From contig CAJARJ010000001.1 in assembly GCA_903944345.1 (NCBI GenBank), forward strand, positions 76,339 to 118,229: a stretch of DNA of 41,891 bases, read 5' to 3'. A program made the position numbers and the translations under genes. Shown piece after piece: positions 17,457-26,568 of the stretch. Each line of letters begins with the position of its first letter. Position 1 is the stretch's first letter. The notes beneath the pieces were generated by a model, which was given only the letters and a program-made list of their open reading frames with translations, was not told the DNA's origin and did not search any database. The stretch is from Candidatus Omnitrophota bacterium. Lineage in GTDB: Bacteria; Omnitrophota; Gorgyraeia; Zapsychrales; Fredricksoniimonadaceae.

Positions 17457-18255
17457 TGGTTCCTGCCGGGATATTGATTTTAATGACTTTGCCTTCTCCA
17501 ATATCGACCAAAACCATTCGCTTGAGAATGTCGAGATTGATAACTTTCCCCCGACCTTCGGCGGTCTGGATTTTGGCCCCCATCTTGGGCAAACCGCTGT
17601 TAAGCTCGCGGTACACGTGGAACTCGTAGGCCATACAGCACTTGATCCGTCCGCACACTCCGGTGATCTTGGAAGGGTTCAACGGCAGAGCCTGCTCCTT
17701 GGCCATCTTGATTGACAACTGGCTGAAGTCTTTTATGAATGCCGAGCAACAAAGATTCTGCCCGCACACGCCGTAACCGCCGACCATTTTGGCCCGGTCC
17801 CGAACCCCGATCTGCTTGAGCTCAATCCGCAGGCGAAAAACCCGCGCCAGATCCTTGACCAGATTACGAAAGTCTACCCGGCCTTCCGCCGTAAAATAAA
17901 ACATAAGCTTGGTCGAGTCAAAAGAATACTCGGCCTTGACAATCTGCATGTCCAGTGACTGCTCGTTGATCCGGGCAATGCAAACACTCATCGCCTCCCG
18001 GGCCTTCTGGCGGTTGCTCTCGATCTGCCGCCCGTCGCGCTCGGTGGCCTTACGTAATACCCGCCCCCGGGGATTGGCATTCTTTTCCAGGTCAGTCCGC
18101 GGAATATCCAGCGTGACGACCCGGCCAAACTCGGTGGAGCGATCGTACTCAAAAATCACCCGGTCGGAACGCTTGAGTTCCAGAGCGCCGGCATCAAAAA
18201 GTTCGTTGCTCCGGTACTCGCCAATCTGAATCTGCACAAGCCTGATCATGGACAC
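17440..18255 (-). CDS. ricT: PSP1-domain regulatory iron-sulfur protein RicT
   Basis: RicT (YaaT) contains a PSP1 domain. In Bacillus it works with RicA and RicF in a complex carrying [4Fe-4S] clusters that controls RNase Y and mRNA maturation. This 271-residue copy keeps the cysteine motifs GVCGQNLCC (C164, C169, C170) and GVCGRIKCC (C201, C206, C207). The start is GTG 18255, supported by GGAG eight bases upstream; the ATG at 18249 would leave too long a spacing. RicA and RicF are not in the window, and in most diderms the partners and targets are unstudied, so only the cluster-binding protein family is certain. It lies between holB and metG. Confidence 0.92.
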   Translation of the reverse strand: MSMIRLVQIQIGEYRSNELFDAGALELKRSDRVIFEYDRSTEFGRVVTLDIPRTDLEKNANPRGRVLRKATERDGRQIESNRQKAREAMSVCIARINEQSLDMQIVKAEYSFDSTKLMFYFTAEGRVDFRNLVKDLARVFRLRIELKQIGVRDRAKMVGGYGVCGQNLCCSAFIKDFSQLSIKMAKEQALPLNPSKITGVCGRIKCCMAYEFHVYRELNSGLPKMGAKIQTAEGRGKVINLDILKRMVLVDIGEGKVIKINIPAGTNVRKE

Positions 18256-18296
18256 GATAAGTTCTCCACGTTAATCCTTCGACAACATCCCGAAGG

Positions 18297-19259
18297 CTAC
18301 ATCATTTCCCTGAGTAGGATCAGCGAAAGCCTGATATTCATGTTTTCCTGCATCCCCTTGATCGCGGACACCACCCCGGCGATAATCCGCTGCACATCTG
18401 CCCCTGTAAGGCCAGCCGCTACCTGGCGAACGGCGTCCGCCCGGTCCGCATGAATCAATGCCTCATCCCCGGCCCCTTCGCGGACAAGCGCCACGTCGCG
18501 AAAAAACGTCAGAACAATATCCAGCAGCTCCCTGGCCGACTCGCGGTTCTCGGTCAGAGTCTTGATAAAATCGTACTCCGGACGGCTCAAAATGTACCGG
18601 TCGAGAACAAGGTCTCTGCGGGCCATAAACTCTTCCGGAGCTTTGTCCGCACCTGCATGGGCCCCCTTGCAGAAACCGGCGGCCACCTGCGCCCGGGACG
18701 AAAGAACATGATACTCATTTATAAGCTCTTGCGCAAGTTCCGATTTGGAACGCGGCGGCACCAGAAGTTCGTGACAGCGGGAACGAATCGTGCGCACGAT
18801 ACGGTCCGGCGCACTGGAGGTCAATATCAGCAAAGTGCCAGAACAGGGTTCTTCCAGGGTTTTGAGCAGGGCATTGGCGGCCGGCGTGTTCATTTCATCG
18901 GCATCAACCAGAATCCCCACCCGCACCCGCCCTTCCCAGACACGCAACGAAAACTTTTCCCGCAAATCCCGGATCTGTTCGATCAGAATCTGGGATCGCT
19001 CCCCGTCACGCGTGATCAGCATAACATCCGGATGATTGCCGGAAAGAATCTTGTGACAAGAAGGGCACGGACAGCCGGGAACAAAACCCTGCGGTGAAAG
19101 GCAATTGACCATCTGGGCGGCTTCCAGAGCGGCAGCCTGTTTGCCGGCACCTTTGGGTCCGCTCAAAAGATAGGCATGCGCCAGACGGCCCGCGGCCATG
19201 GCCCTGGAGAAGTATTCCATCACCCGGTGTGAAACAAAGCGCCGGCCCTGCACATTCAT
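18297..19259 (-). CDS. holB: DNA polymerase III delta-prime subunit (clamp loader)
   Basis: HolB is the delta-prime clamp-loader ATPase-like subunit that helps place the sliding clamp on DNA. The 320-residue product has GPKGAGK at 34-40, a zinc module (C53, C63, C65, C68), an acidic ILVDADEMN Walker B-like motif, and the sensor region ILTSS. The C-terminal collar is divergent. I start at ATG 19259, which makes an ATGA overlap with tmk and has CAGGAG six bases upstream; the alternative is a TTG at 19265. The gene is 41 bases ahead of ricT. Weak similarity between clamp-loader subunits leaves a small chance that it is a DnaX relative, but the length and context favour HolB. Confidence 0.92.
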   Translation of the reverse strand: MNVQGRRFVSHRVMEYFSRAMAAGRLAHAYLLSGPKGAGKQAAALEAAQMVNCLSPQGFVPGCPCPSCHKILSGNHPDVMLITRDGERSQILIEQIRDLREKFSLRVWEGRVRVGILVDADEMNTPAANALLKTLEEPCSGTLLILTSSAPDRIVRTIRSRCHELLVPPRSKSELAQELINEYHVLSSRAQVAAGFCKGAHAGADKAPEEFMARRDLVLDRYILSRPEYDFIKTLTENRESARELLDIVLTFFRDVALVREGAGDEALIHADRADAVRQVAAGLTGADVQRIIAGVVSAIKGMQENMNIRLSLILLREMM

Positions 19260-19897
19260 GAACAACTCCTGTCCTGCGCCAGCAAAAGATCAACCCGGGA
19301 GCAGATTTGAGCAAAAATATCCTCGACCGTGCGGCGACCGTCAATGACAATCACACGCTGCGGTTCGGCTTGGGCAATAGACAAATACCCTTGCCTGACC
19401 CGGTTATGATACTCAAGAGAACGCAATTCAATCCGGTCACGTTCCCCCCCGCGGCGGCGCAAACCCTCCTCGGTATCCAGATCCAGCAGAAAAGTCAGAT
19501 CCGGTACGAGGCCACGCACCGCAAAATCCCCCATCATACAAATCGCGGAAACATCCACCCCGCAGCCATAGCCCTGATAGGCCAGGGTGGAATCAAGAAA
19601 ACGATCGCAAACAAGAATTGTTCCCTCGCGCAATGCAGGCAGTACGGTTTCTTCCACCATTTGCGCCCGCGCGGCCATATACAGCAGGGTTTCGCACTCA
19701 CGGTTCATGCGCGTATTCTCCTTGTCCAGAAGGATGGTACGTATTTGCTCGCTAATAGCAACTCCGCCCGGTTCACGCACCAGACGCGAAGCAATCCCGC
19801 GCGCGGAAAGATATTCCAGCAGCCGGCGCGACTGCGTGCTTTTCCCGCAGCCTTCCGAACCTTCGAACGTGATAAATTTGCCCTTGTATTGCGCCAT
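19256..19897 (-). CDS. tmk: Thymidylate kinase
   Basis: Tmk phosphorylates dTMP to dTDP. The P-loop GSEGCGKS is at 13-20, the DRF motif with substrate-binding residues at 98-100 followed by STLAYQGYG, and the LID region RRRGGERDRI after about residue 145. The frame is open to 19945, but I choose ATG 19897 because AAGG lies six bases upstream and the family N-terminus (KGKFITFEG) follows directly; this gives 213 residues. The start of the next gene, holB, overlaps its stop by four bases. Upstream lies a 244-bp gap separating it from the methyltransferase-like gene; I found no convincing promoter there. Confidence 0.95.
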   Translation of the reverse strand: MAQYKGKFITFEGSEGCGKSTQSRRLLEYLSARGIASRLVREPGGVAISEQIRTILLDKENTRMNRECETLLYMAARAQMVEETVLPALREGTILVCDRFLDSTLAYQGYGCGVDVSAICMMGDFAVRGLVPDLTFLLDLDTEEGLRRRGGERDRIELRSLEYHNRVRQGYLSIAQAEPQRVIVIDGRRTVEDIFAQICSRVDLLLAQDRSCS

Positions 19898-20141
19898 AGC
19901 CTGCCTTTTCCAGGGAACAAATACTTTCCGGATGAACATTGCCATTTATGCGGTTGAGGATATCTGCCAGTCGCTCGGACAATTTTCGCACGCCTCGTTC
20001 TTCTGAAAAGCAAAAAACACGATGCTTTGAAGGAAACTCAGCGGCTCAAAAACTCGCTTGGTGGCAAAAATCCTCCCCGCGACGGGCAACCACTTATAAC
20101 TCTTGTCCCACACTCTTCTTGCTAAAACCTGTTTACTTTAT
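19898..20141 (-). other. 244-bp spacer between the methyltransferase-like gene and tmk
   Basis: This is the largest non-coding gap inside the long minus-strand gene run. On the minus strand a TATAAG hexamer near the upstream end could be a -10 box, but no matching -35 box is visible. I see no terminator hairpin, no tRNA and no gene with a credible start. Short frames here have only GTG or TTG starts and run into tmk. It probably carries a tmk promoter that I cannot place. Confidence 0.3.
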
Positions 20142-20834
20142 TCACGAACACCATTCGTCATGATCTGGCCCCGAAGACGAATGATGTTTCGCAAAAAACT
20201 CGCTCAAGACATCCAGACAAATAAGACCCACGGCAAACGCCATAAGCAGCCCCAACCGAAGATCAACCCCTTCTCTTTCGATTAAAATTTCACTCCTGAC
20301 ATGCAAAGCCACAATCACCACGAACAGCCAGACAAAAACCTTATGCTCCTTGCTGCGGCGCAGTCGTTCAAAAGAGAACCCCCATTTCTCTCCGGCCAGG
20401 TATGGCGTCAACCGGGGAAGAATCGAAGGGACATTTCTTTTATAATCCCTGTAAACCTGGCCATAAATCTGCTCCAGCTGCCCTTCTTCCGCTCGGATCG
20501 TGCGGCGATAAGCAAAAGAAAAAACCAGCAAGGTCACAAGTCCGGCCCAGTAAATATGCAAAAGCACAATAAAGCCCAGAAAGATCAGTATTGTCCCCAG
20601 ATAGAGAGGATTACGTAAATACGCATACGGTCCACAGGTGGTCAACCGCTCGGTCTTGACGGCGTAAGCGTTGGATAAAAGACGCAACAAAACACCCGGA
20701 ATAATCAACCATAAACCTGCACGGATAGAAGCATCGGTCGTATTGGAGAAAAACAGGCCGTAGAGCCCCAGCGGATACAAGATCGCAAACCGGAGGCGGA
20801 ACAATCTTTTGATACGTACCGGGATACCTGTCAT
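20142..20834 (-). CDS. Isoprenylcysteine carboxyl methyltransferase-like membrane protein
   Basis: This 230-residue protein has four to six predicted helices and the signature of the ICMT/PEMT-like membrane methyltransferases: TCGPYAYLRNPLYLGTILIFLGF around 66-88 (in two parts, TCGPYAYLRNPLY and LGTILIFLGF), then E-x-x-L-x-x-x-Y-x-x-Y-x-x-Y near 115-130. Bacterial members methylate lipids, phenols or unknown substrates with S-adenosylmethionine. An additional 75-residue C-terminal extension with two more hydrophobic segments is not part of the core family. Its ATG overlaps the cysS stop by four bases. A specific substrate cannot be named. Confidence 0.8.
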   Translation of the reverse strand: MTGIPVRIKRLFRLRFAILYPLGLYGLFFSNTTDASIRAGLWLIIPGVLLRLLSNAYAVKTERLTTCGPYAYLRNPLYLGTILIFLGFIVLLHIYWAGLVTLLVFSFAYRRTIRAEEGQLEQIYGQVYRDYKRNVPSILPRLTPYLAGEKWGFSFERLRRSKEHKVFVWLFVVIVALHVRSEILIEREGVDLRLGLLMAFAVGLICLDVLSEFFAKHHSSSGPDHDEWCS

Positions 20835-22240
20835 GCCTTCTCCTTTAACGGTTTCCAGCTTTGGCCGGACTTCCCGTCCTCGACCAGAATGCCGCGAGCC
20901 CGCAGGGCTTCGCGGAGTTCATCCGAACGTTTCCAGTCCTTGGCCTGGCGGGCCAGCGCACGCGCATCAAAGAGTTTCTGGTCTTCCGCCGAAAGACCGC
21001 AGGGCCGGGACTCCAGCGCAACCCCCAGAACATCCTGCAAAATCTCCCGGAAAACGGCCGCCGTCGCATGAACCGAACCCTCGTAATAATCATCCTGACG
21101 GCCTTCATCCATAAAACGGTTCAACGCCGCCATAAGATCGAACAGATGCCCCAGCGCCGCCGCGGTATTAAAATCCTCATCGAGCGCGGCAATAATCTTC
21201 TCCCGCGCTTCCAGCAAAAACTCCACATCGCCAACCCGCACCGGAATCCTGGGAGGCGGGCATTGGTCCGCGCGCACAAGCAGCGAGCGGAAGCGTGCCA
21301 ACCCCTTTTCCATATCCTCCAGCTTGCCCGCGGAATAATCAATAGAGCTGGCATAATGCGTGGAGAGAAAAAAAAGCTTGAGCGCATCGCGGGAATACCT
21401 GGACAACGCGTCCTCGACGGTAATAAAGTTCCCCAGGGACTTGGACATCTTCTGGCCGTTGATGGTCAAAAGACCGTGATGCAGCCACATCCTGGCAAAC
21501 GGCTTTCCGGTCAGCGCCTCCGACTGGGCGATCTCGTTCTCATGGTGCGGGAAAATCAGATCCCGTCCGCCGGCGTGAATATCCAGAGTTTCGGTCTGCA
21601 AATGATGCATGCTCATGCAGGAACACTCGATGTGCCATCCCGGACGCCCCTCTCCCCAGGGAGAAGGCCAGGCAGGCTCGCCGGTCCTGGCGCCCTTCCA
21701 GAGCACAAAATCCAGCGGATCTTCTTTTTTCGCGTCGTTCTCGATGCGCACTCCCTCGAGCATCCGGTCAACGCTCTGTCCGGAAAGCTTGCCGTAATCC
21801 GCAAATGAACGGACACGGAAATACACATCCCCGCCTGCCGCATAAGCGTGCCCGGCGCGCAAAAGCCCCTCAATATGCGCAATCATCAGCGGAATATTTT
21901 CCGTCGCCCTCGGTTCGCAATCGGCAGGGCTGATGGCCAGAGCTTCCAGATCGCGGTAATAAAAAGAAATATTCTCCCGCACCACCTCATCGAAAGTCTT
22001 GCCTGTGGCCGCCGCTTTGGCAATAATCTTGTCGTCAACATCCGTAATGTTGCGCACAAACCGCACGACATAACCCCGATAGCGCAGATATTTGACCAGA
22101 CTGTCAAATGTATACAAAGACCGGGCATGCCCGATATGACAGCGGTCATAAACCGTCACTCCGCAGGAATACATACTGATCGAAGCCGGTGCGTCCGGCA
22201 AGAATTCACGTTTTCTGGTCAACGAATTGTACAATTCCAT
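20831..22240 (-). CDS. cysS: Cysteinyl-tRNA synthetase
   Basis: CysS charges tRNA-Cys. It has HIGH at 35-38, KMSKS at 264-268 and the zinc ligands that select cysteine (C26, C207, H232, E236). At 469 residues it is of the standard full length, including the C-terminal DALR and anticodon-binding helices. It starts three bases after the cysE stop. The pairing of cysE and cysS, producing and charging cysteine, is also found in Bacillus, where gltX usually precedes them; gltX is missing here. Confidence 0.96.
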   Translation of the reverse strand: MELYNSLTRKREFLPDAPASISMYSCGVTVYDRCHIGHARSLYTFDSLVKYLRYRGYVVRFVRNITDVDDKIIAKAAATGKTFDEVVRENISFYYRDLEALAISPADCEPRATENIPLMIAHIEGLLRAGHAYAAGGDVYFRVRSFADYGKLSGQSVDRMLEGVRIENDAKKEDPLDFVLWKGARTGEPAWPSPWGEGRPGWHIECSCMSMHHLQTETLDIHAGGRDLIFPHHENEIAQSEALTGKPFARMWLHHGLLTINGQKMSKSLGNFITVEDALSRYSRDALKLFFLSTHYASSIDYSAGKLEDMEKGLARFRSLLVRADQCPPPRIPVRVGDVEFLLEAREKIIAALDEDFNTAAALGHLFDLMAALNRFMDEGRQDDYYEGSVHATAAVFREILQDVLGVALESRPCGLSAEDQKLFDARALARQAKDWKRSDELREALRARGILVEDGKSGQSWKPLKEKA

Positions 22241-22243
22241 GGG

Positions 22244-22921
22244 TCAGTCCGTATTCCTTTGTGTTTGCGCTTCCAGCGCCGCCAGCCGTTGACGAAGCGC
22301 ATTGAGTTCCTCGCGCACCGGGTCGAGAATCTGGGCATGGGCCAGTTTCCGGTCGATTTTCTCCCCATCCTGTTTGGTCACATACCCGGGCACCCCAACC
22401 ACCGTTGCATTAGGCGGAACACCTTGCAGAACAACCGCATTGGCGCCGATATAAGAATTGTCCCCAACCACGATATTGCCCAGGATCTTGGCTCCGGCGC
22501 CGACAACAATGTTATTGCCCAGCGTCGGATGACGCTTGCCGGTCTCCTTGCCAGTGCCGCCGAGGGTCACCCCCTGATAAAGCGTAACATTGTCGCCAAC
22601 AACCGCGGTCTCTCCGATCACAACCCCTGTACCGTGGTCAATAAGCAGTCCACGGCCAATCACTGCCCCCGGATGAATCTCGATGCCGGTCAAAATGCGG
22701 GAAAGCTGGGAGATAGCCCGCGGCAAAAAAGGTACCTTCATCTTCCATAAGGGATGTGCCAGCCGGTGAAACACCAGCGCGTGCAATCCGGAATAAAGCG
22801 CCACGATTTCCAGTGCCGAACGAGCCGCCGGATCACGCTCCTGGATCGCCTGGATTTCTCCACGAAAGAAAAGCAAAGTGCCCAGCCAGAAGGCCAGCAC
22901 CGCAACAACGCAAAACCACAT
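22244..22921 (-). CDS. cysE: Serine O-acetyltransferase
   Basis: CysE acetylates L-serine with acetyl-CoA, the first step of cysteine synthesis. The C-terminal left-handed beta helix has the expected hexapeptide repeats and the catalytic region [21 protein letters not shown] (about 79-99, HPGA and DHGTG being key), then TLGGTGK and GVPG. The N-terminal helical domain is short, as in EpsC-type enzymes, and is preceded by a hydrophobic stretch (about 3-20) that could anchor the enzyme to the membrane. The final 40 residues are helical and polar. AAGGGGGG lies just before the ATG. Cysteine feedback control is likely, as for the family, but not visible in sequence. Confidence 0.93.
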   Translation of the reverse strand: MWFCVVAVLAFWLGTLLFFRGEIQAIQERDPAARSALEIVALYSGLHALVFHRLAHPLWKMKVPFLPRAISQLSRILTGIEIHPGAVIGRGLLIDHGTGVVIGETAVVGDNVTLYQGVTLGGTGKETGKRHPTLGNNIVVGAGAKILGNIVVGDNSYIGANAVVLQGVPPNATVVGVPGYVTKQDGEKIDRKLAHAQILDPVREELNALRQRLAALEAQTQRNTD

Positions 22922-22960
22922 ACTGCCCCCCTTGTTACAAAACCAGAAACCGTTACTGAA

Positions 22961-23473
22961 TTAATGTTCAGACGAGCGCACTACCGCTGTAGCATACGCG
23001 GCCATACCCTCTTTTCGCCCGACAAACCCGAGCCCTTCCTGGGTGGTGGCCTTGATATTGACCCGCAACGGATCAATATCAAGAGCGCGGGCAATGTTCT
23101 CCCGCATTTGGGCCTTGTAGGGACCAATCCTGGGTTCTTCTGCCAGCAACACACAATCCACATTAACCACCTTGAGCCCGGCCGCCTCAACCTTGTGACA
23201 AACTTCTTTCAACAAAAGAATACTCGAAGCATTCTTGTACTTGCGACTGGTATCGGGGAAATGCTCACCGATATCCCCTTGGCCGGCCGCCCCAAGCACA
23301 GCGTCCATGATCGCGTGAACCAGAACATCGGCATCGGAATGCCCCAAAAGCCCTCTGGAATAAGAGATCTCGACTCCGCCCAGAACCAGCCGGCGGCCGA
23401 TGGTCAGCACATGCACATCATACCCGATACCGGAAAAATAATCTGTCGGTTTATACCAGCCGGGCTGAGACAT
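22961..23473 (-). CDS. ispF: 2-C-methyl-D-erythritol 2,4-cyclodiphosphate synthase
   Basis: IspF makes the cyclic diphosphate of the MEP isoprenoid pathway. It is a trimer with a zinc site formed by Asp19 and His21 (GYDVH) and His53. LLGHSDADVLVHAIMDA (43-59), GDIGEHFPD (67-74 region) and IKATTQEGLG are the family motifs. At 170 residues it has about ten extra N-terminal residues. The ATG lies inside the end of ispD (23-base overlap), with AAAGGAG four bases before it. Together with ispD it supplies precursors for undecaprenyl phosphate and quinones. Confidence 0.96.
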   Translation of the reverse strand: MSQPGWYKPTDYFSGIGYDVHVLTIGRRLVLGGVEISYSRGLLGHSDADVLVHAIMDAVLGAAGQGDIGEHFPDTSRKYKNASSILLLKEVCHKVEAAGLKVVNVDCVLLAEEPRIGPYKAQMRENIARALDIDPLRVNIKATTQEGLGFVGRKEGMAAYATAVVRSSEH

Positions 23474-24158
23474 GCGGCTCCTTTACGGCTGCTTCCATGA
23501 ACGCCCGCGCGACCAGCAGATCTTCCGCGGTAGTGATTTTTATATTTTTATAATCGCCCATATAAACCCTGACCGGCACACCGCACTTCTCGACCAGAGC
23601 TGAATCATCATCCGCCACAAAATCCTGCGCATGCGCGCGTTCCAGCAGGTTACGCTCAAAAACCTGCGGGGTCTGGATATCCCATACCAGTGAACGATCC
23701 AAAGTCTCGCGCACCAGACGTGTCTGCGGATCGACCAGTTTAAGTGACGGCTTGACCGGTACTGCGGCAATCGCCGCACGGTCAACCGCCGCCAAAGCCA
23801 GCCCCTGGCTGATCAACTCCGGAGTCACCAGCGGCCGGACGCTGTCATGCACAATAACACAAGACGCCTGCGCCGGCAAAGCCCGCAGGGCATTACGCAC
23901 AGAAGCGCTGCGAGTCGCGCCGCCATCAACAACAGCCGTCACCCTGGAAAAACCGTAACGGGCCACCAGAGCCGAATACTCCTGGTGATAGCGAGGGTGC
24001 ACAACAAGAATAATGCCATCGATCCCGGCGCATTGCTCGAAAACAGCCAGAGTATGCGCAAGCACTGGCCGGCCGCACAACTCGACCAGCGGCTTGGGAA
24101 CAGGCGCTCCGAAACGCTCACCGGTTCCGGCGGCAGGAATAACAGCATAAACACTCAT
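23451..24158 (-). CDS. ispD: 2-C-methyl-D-erythritol 4-phosphate cytidylyltransferase
   Basis: IspD couples CTP with MEP in the MEP isoprenoid pathway. The nucleotide-binding start AVIPAAGTGERFG (5-17) with PKPL (21-24), VHDSVRPLV (about 103-111) and the IQTPQVF motif are all present. Its 235 residues are standard. The A of its ATG is shared with the stop of the PIN-TRAM gene (TGATG), and its end overlaps ispF. The PIN-TRAM-ispD-ispF order is the same as yacL-ispD-ispF in Bacillus. Confidence 0.95.
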   Translation of the reverse strand: MSVYAVIPAAGTGERFGAPVPKPLVELCGRPVLAHTLAVFEQCAGIDGIILVVHPRYHQEYSALVARYGFSRVTAVVDGGATRSASVRNALRALPAQASCVIVHDSVRPLVTPELISQGLALAAVDRAAIAAVPVKPSLKLVDPQTRLVRETLDRSLVWDIQTPQVFERNLLERAHAQDFVADDDSALVEKCGVPVRVYMGDYKNIKITTAEDLLVARAFMEAAVKEPHVSARLV

Positions 24159-25141
24159 CAGCTCTCCGCCCTGGCAAAAATCATCCGTCCGGCCTGGGTC
24201 TGCAAAACCGAGGAAATGGCCACCTTTATCTTGCGTCCGATATAACGGCGTCCGTCGGTGACCACCACCATGGTGCCATCCTCGAGATAACCGACACCCT
24301 GGCTTTCTTCCTTGCCTTCCTTGGAAACATGCAATTCGATCACCTCGCCGGAGAAAACCACGGGACGCACCGAACTGATCAAATCATTGATGTTAAGCAC
24401 ATCGACCCCCTGGATGGCGGCCATACGGCTGAGATTGAAATCCAGCGTACACAGCCTGGCTTCCATGATCTTGGCCAGTTTGACCAGCTTGAGATCAACC
24501 TCCCTCTCCCCGGGGAGATCATCATCGTGCACCCGGATGTCAAGTGCCGGATCCTTTTGCATATTCCTAAGAATCTCCAGCCCTCTGCGCCCCCGCTGAC
24601 GCTTGAGATCATCCTGGGAATCGGCCAGACGCTGCAACTCATGCAGGACAAAACGCGGAACAACCAGCCGGCCGGCCAGAAAATGCGAACGACAGATATC
24701 GGAAACACGTCCGTCGATAATTGCGCTGGTGTCCAGAAGAACAACGCCTTCTTTAAGATCCGTCCGGCGAAAACGAACATAGGGAATAATCAAATTGAAT
24801 TCATCCTTGCCACGCAAGGCAATAACCGCGCCCAAATAAGAAAAAATAAGGGTGAGCACAACTCTCAGGGAAGAATGAAACGCCACCCCCAGCGGCAGAA
24901 GCGCCAGAATATCCGCGACCAGTTTGGACATGATAATCCCGAACAGGAGCCCGCAAACCACACTGGAAAGCCCGCGGACGGAAACCCTCTTGAGCATGAT
25001 CTCGATCATAACCAGAAAAGAACCGGACAAAAGTCCGATAAGCAGCCCCGGGAGTTCCTGCTGGTAAATGTTTCCGATCAGATATCCGGCGGCCGAACTG
25101 AGGACCAGAAAAAAGACCCGGATAAAAAGCAACGTCATCAT
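24158..25141 (-). CDS. Membrane PIN-TRAM domain protein (YacL-like putative RNase)
   Basis: The protein resembles Bacillus YacL and mycobacterial relatives: four N-terminal transmembrane helices (about 5-110), a PIN nuclease domain (about 133-250) and a C-terminal TRAM RNA-binding domain (about 262-323). The PIN acidic residues are conserved: D137 in LLDTSAIIDGR, E168, D216 and D234 (LDFNL). This indicates a membrane-bound endoribonuclease, with targets unknown. The frame is open to 25282, but ATG 25141 follows AGGGAG by six bases and starts the first helix directly, giving 327 residues. It lies between radA and ispD as in Bacillus, but the disA gene that normally sits between radA and yacL is absent. 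Confidence 0.9.
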   Translation of the reverse strand: MMTLLFIRVFFLVLSSAAGYLIGNIYQQELPGLLIGLLSGSFLVMIEIMLKRVSVRGLSSVVCGLLFGIIMSKLVADILALLPLGVAFHSSLRVVLTLIFSYLGAVIALRGKDEFNLIIPYVRFRRTDLKEGVVLLDTSAIIDGRVSDICRSHFLAGRLVVPRFVLHELQRLADSQDDLKRQRGRRGLEILRNMQKDPALDIRVHDDDLPGEREVDLKLVKLAKIMEARLCTLDFNLSRMAAIQGVDVLNINDLISSVRPVVFSGEVIELHVSKEGKEESQGVGYLEDGTMVVVTDGRRYIGRKIKVAISSVLQTQAGRMIFARAES

Positions 25142-25170
25142 AATTTTCTCCCTGCGGTTGTCCTGCGCCT

Positions 25171-26559
25171 TCAGCGGCGCAGATGATCCAGCGCTTCCTT
25201 GACTGTCGTGACCGGGACCAGTTCCATGGCCCCCGGTTTTATATCCCGACGAAGCTTTAACTCGCTCGCCGGCAGAATACATTTTCTGAAACCCAGCTTC
25301 TCGGCTTCATTGAGTCTCGGCAACAGGTGTGCCACGCCCCGCACCTCGGCAGCAAGTCCAACCTCGCCTAAAACCACCGTATCGGTTCCCACAGGCTTGT
25401 CCAGAAAAGCCGAAGCCACCGCCAGCGCGACCGCAAGGTCAGCAGCCGGATCTTCCAGGCGCACGCCTCCCACCACATTCAGAAAAACATCCTGGTCTTC
25501 CAGGCGCAGGCCGATACGCTTTTCCAGCACCGCCACCAGCAGGGCCAAACGGCCGGAATCAAAACCCTGTGTGCGATGTCGCACCATGCCGAAAGCCGAA
25601 CGGCAGACCAGCCCCTGCACCTCGACAAGAAAAGGCCGTGTGCCCTCGAGAATGGGCGCCACCAGCGAACCCGACGCGTTGACCGCGCGTTCCGAAAGAA
25701 ATATCTGCGAAGGATTAAGAACCTCCATTAACCCCTGCGCCGTCATCTCGAAAACACCCAATTCATTGGTTGACCCGAATCTGTTCTTGATCGCCCGGAC
25801 CAGGCGGTAAGCGGAATAACGCTCTCCTTCAAAATACAAAACCGTATCAACGATATGCTCCAGCACCCGCGGACCGGCAATGGCCCCTTCCTTGGTCACA
25901 TGCCCGATGATCAGGCAGGAAATTCCGCGCGCCTTGGCCATCTGTGTCAGCAATCCGGCGCATTCCCTGACCTGACTGACACTGCCGGGACTGGAGCCAA
26001 GTCCAGGCTCGTAAACCACCTGGATCGAATCGATGATCACCATCTGCGGCGCAAGCTTGTTGATCTGCTCCAGAATAATATTCAAGTCAATCTGGTTGAC
26101 AATATACAAGGACGCCGCCGGCTGGCGCACAATGCGATCCGCACGCAACTTGGTCTGTGCGGCCGATTCTTCCCCGGAAACGTAAAGAACACGGATTCCC
26201 TGTTCGCCCAAACGGCATGCCGCCTGCAAAGCCAGAGTGGACTTGCCGATACCCGGATCTCCGCCGAGAAGAATAACCGACCCCCGGACAATGCCGCCGC
26301 CCAGAACCCGGTCAAACTCCCGGATTCCGCTGCAATAACGCTCTTCCTGGCCGGAGGCCAGATCCTTGAGCAACACCGGATCTCCAGTGCCGGAAAGCAG
26401 TCCACGCTGCGTCGACACAACCGGCTTGACCGCACTGGCTTCCTCGACAAAAGAATTCCACCCGCCGCAGCCGGGACACTTGCCCAGCCAGCGGGACGAC
26501 TCGTACCCGCACGCCTGACAGGCAAAAACAATCTTGGTTTTGGACGCACTTCTGGACAT
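25171..26559 (-). CDS. radA: DNA repair protein RadA (Sms)
   Basis: RadA is a RecA-related helicase that promotes branch migration in recombination. It has the N-terminal zinc finger (C14, C17, C28, C31), Walker A GGDPGIGKS (99-107), the RadA-specific KNRFGSTNE motif in mid-protein, and a C-terminal Lon-protease-like domain (VGGVRLEDPAADLAVA, GEVGLAAEVRG). Length 462 is standard. It starts 10 bases after mlaD. In Bacillus it follows clpC directly; here the Mla-type block intervenes. Confidence 0.96.
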   Translation of the reverse strand: MSRSASKTKIVFACQACGYESSRWLGKCPGCGGWNSFVEEASAVKPVVSTQRGLLSGTGDPVLLKDLASGQEERYCSGIREFDRVLGGGIVRGSVILLGGDPGIGKSTLALQAACRLGEQGIRVLYVSGEESAAQTKLRADRIVRQPAASLYIVNQIDLNIILEQINKLAPQMVIIDSIQVVYEPGLGSSPGSVSQVRECAGLLTQMAKARGISCLIIGHVTKEGAIAGPRVLEHIVDTVLYFEGERYSAYRLVRAIKNRFGSTNELGVFEMTAQGLMEVLNPSQIFLSERAVNASGSLVAPILEGTRPFLVEVQGLVCRSAFGMVRHRTQGFDSGRLALLVAVLEKRIGLRLEDQDVFLNVVGGVRLEDPAADLAVALAVASAFLDKPVGTDTVVLGEVGLAAEVRGVAHLLPRLNEAEKLGFRKCILPASELKLRRDIKPGAMELVPVTTVKEALDHLRR

Positions 26560-26568
26560 ATCTTCCCG

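Noticed and set aside
19773-19991. Small gene upstream of tmk
   Set aside because: It has only a GTG start without a ribosome site and runs through the tmk coding region out of frame.
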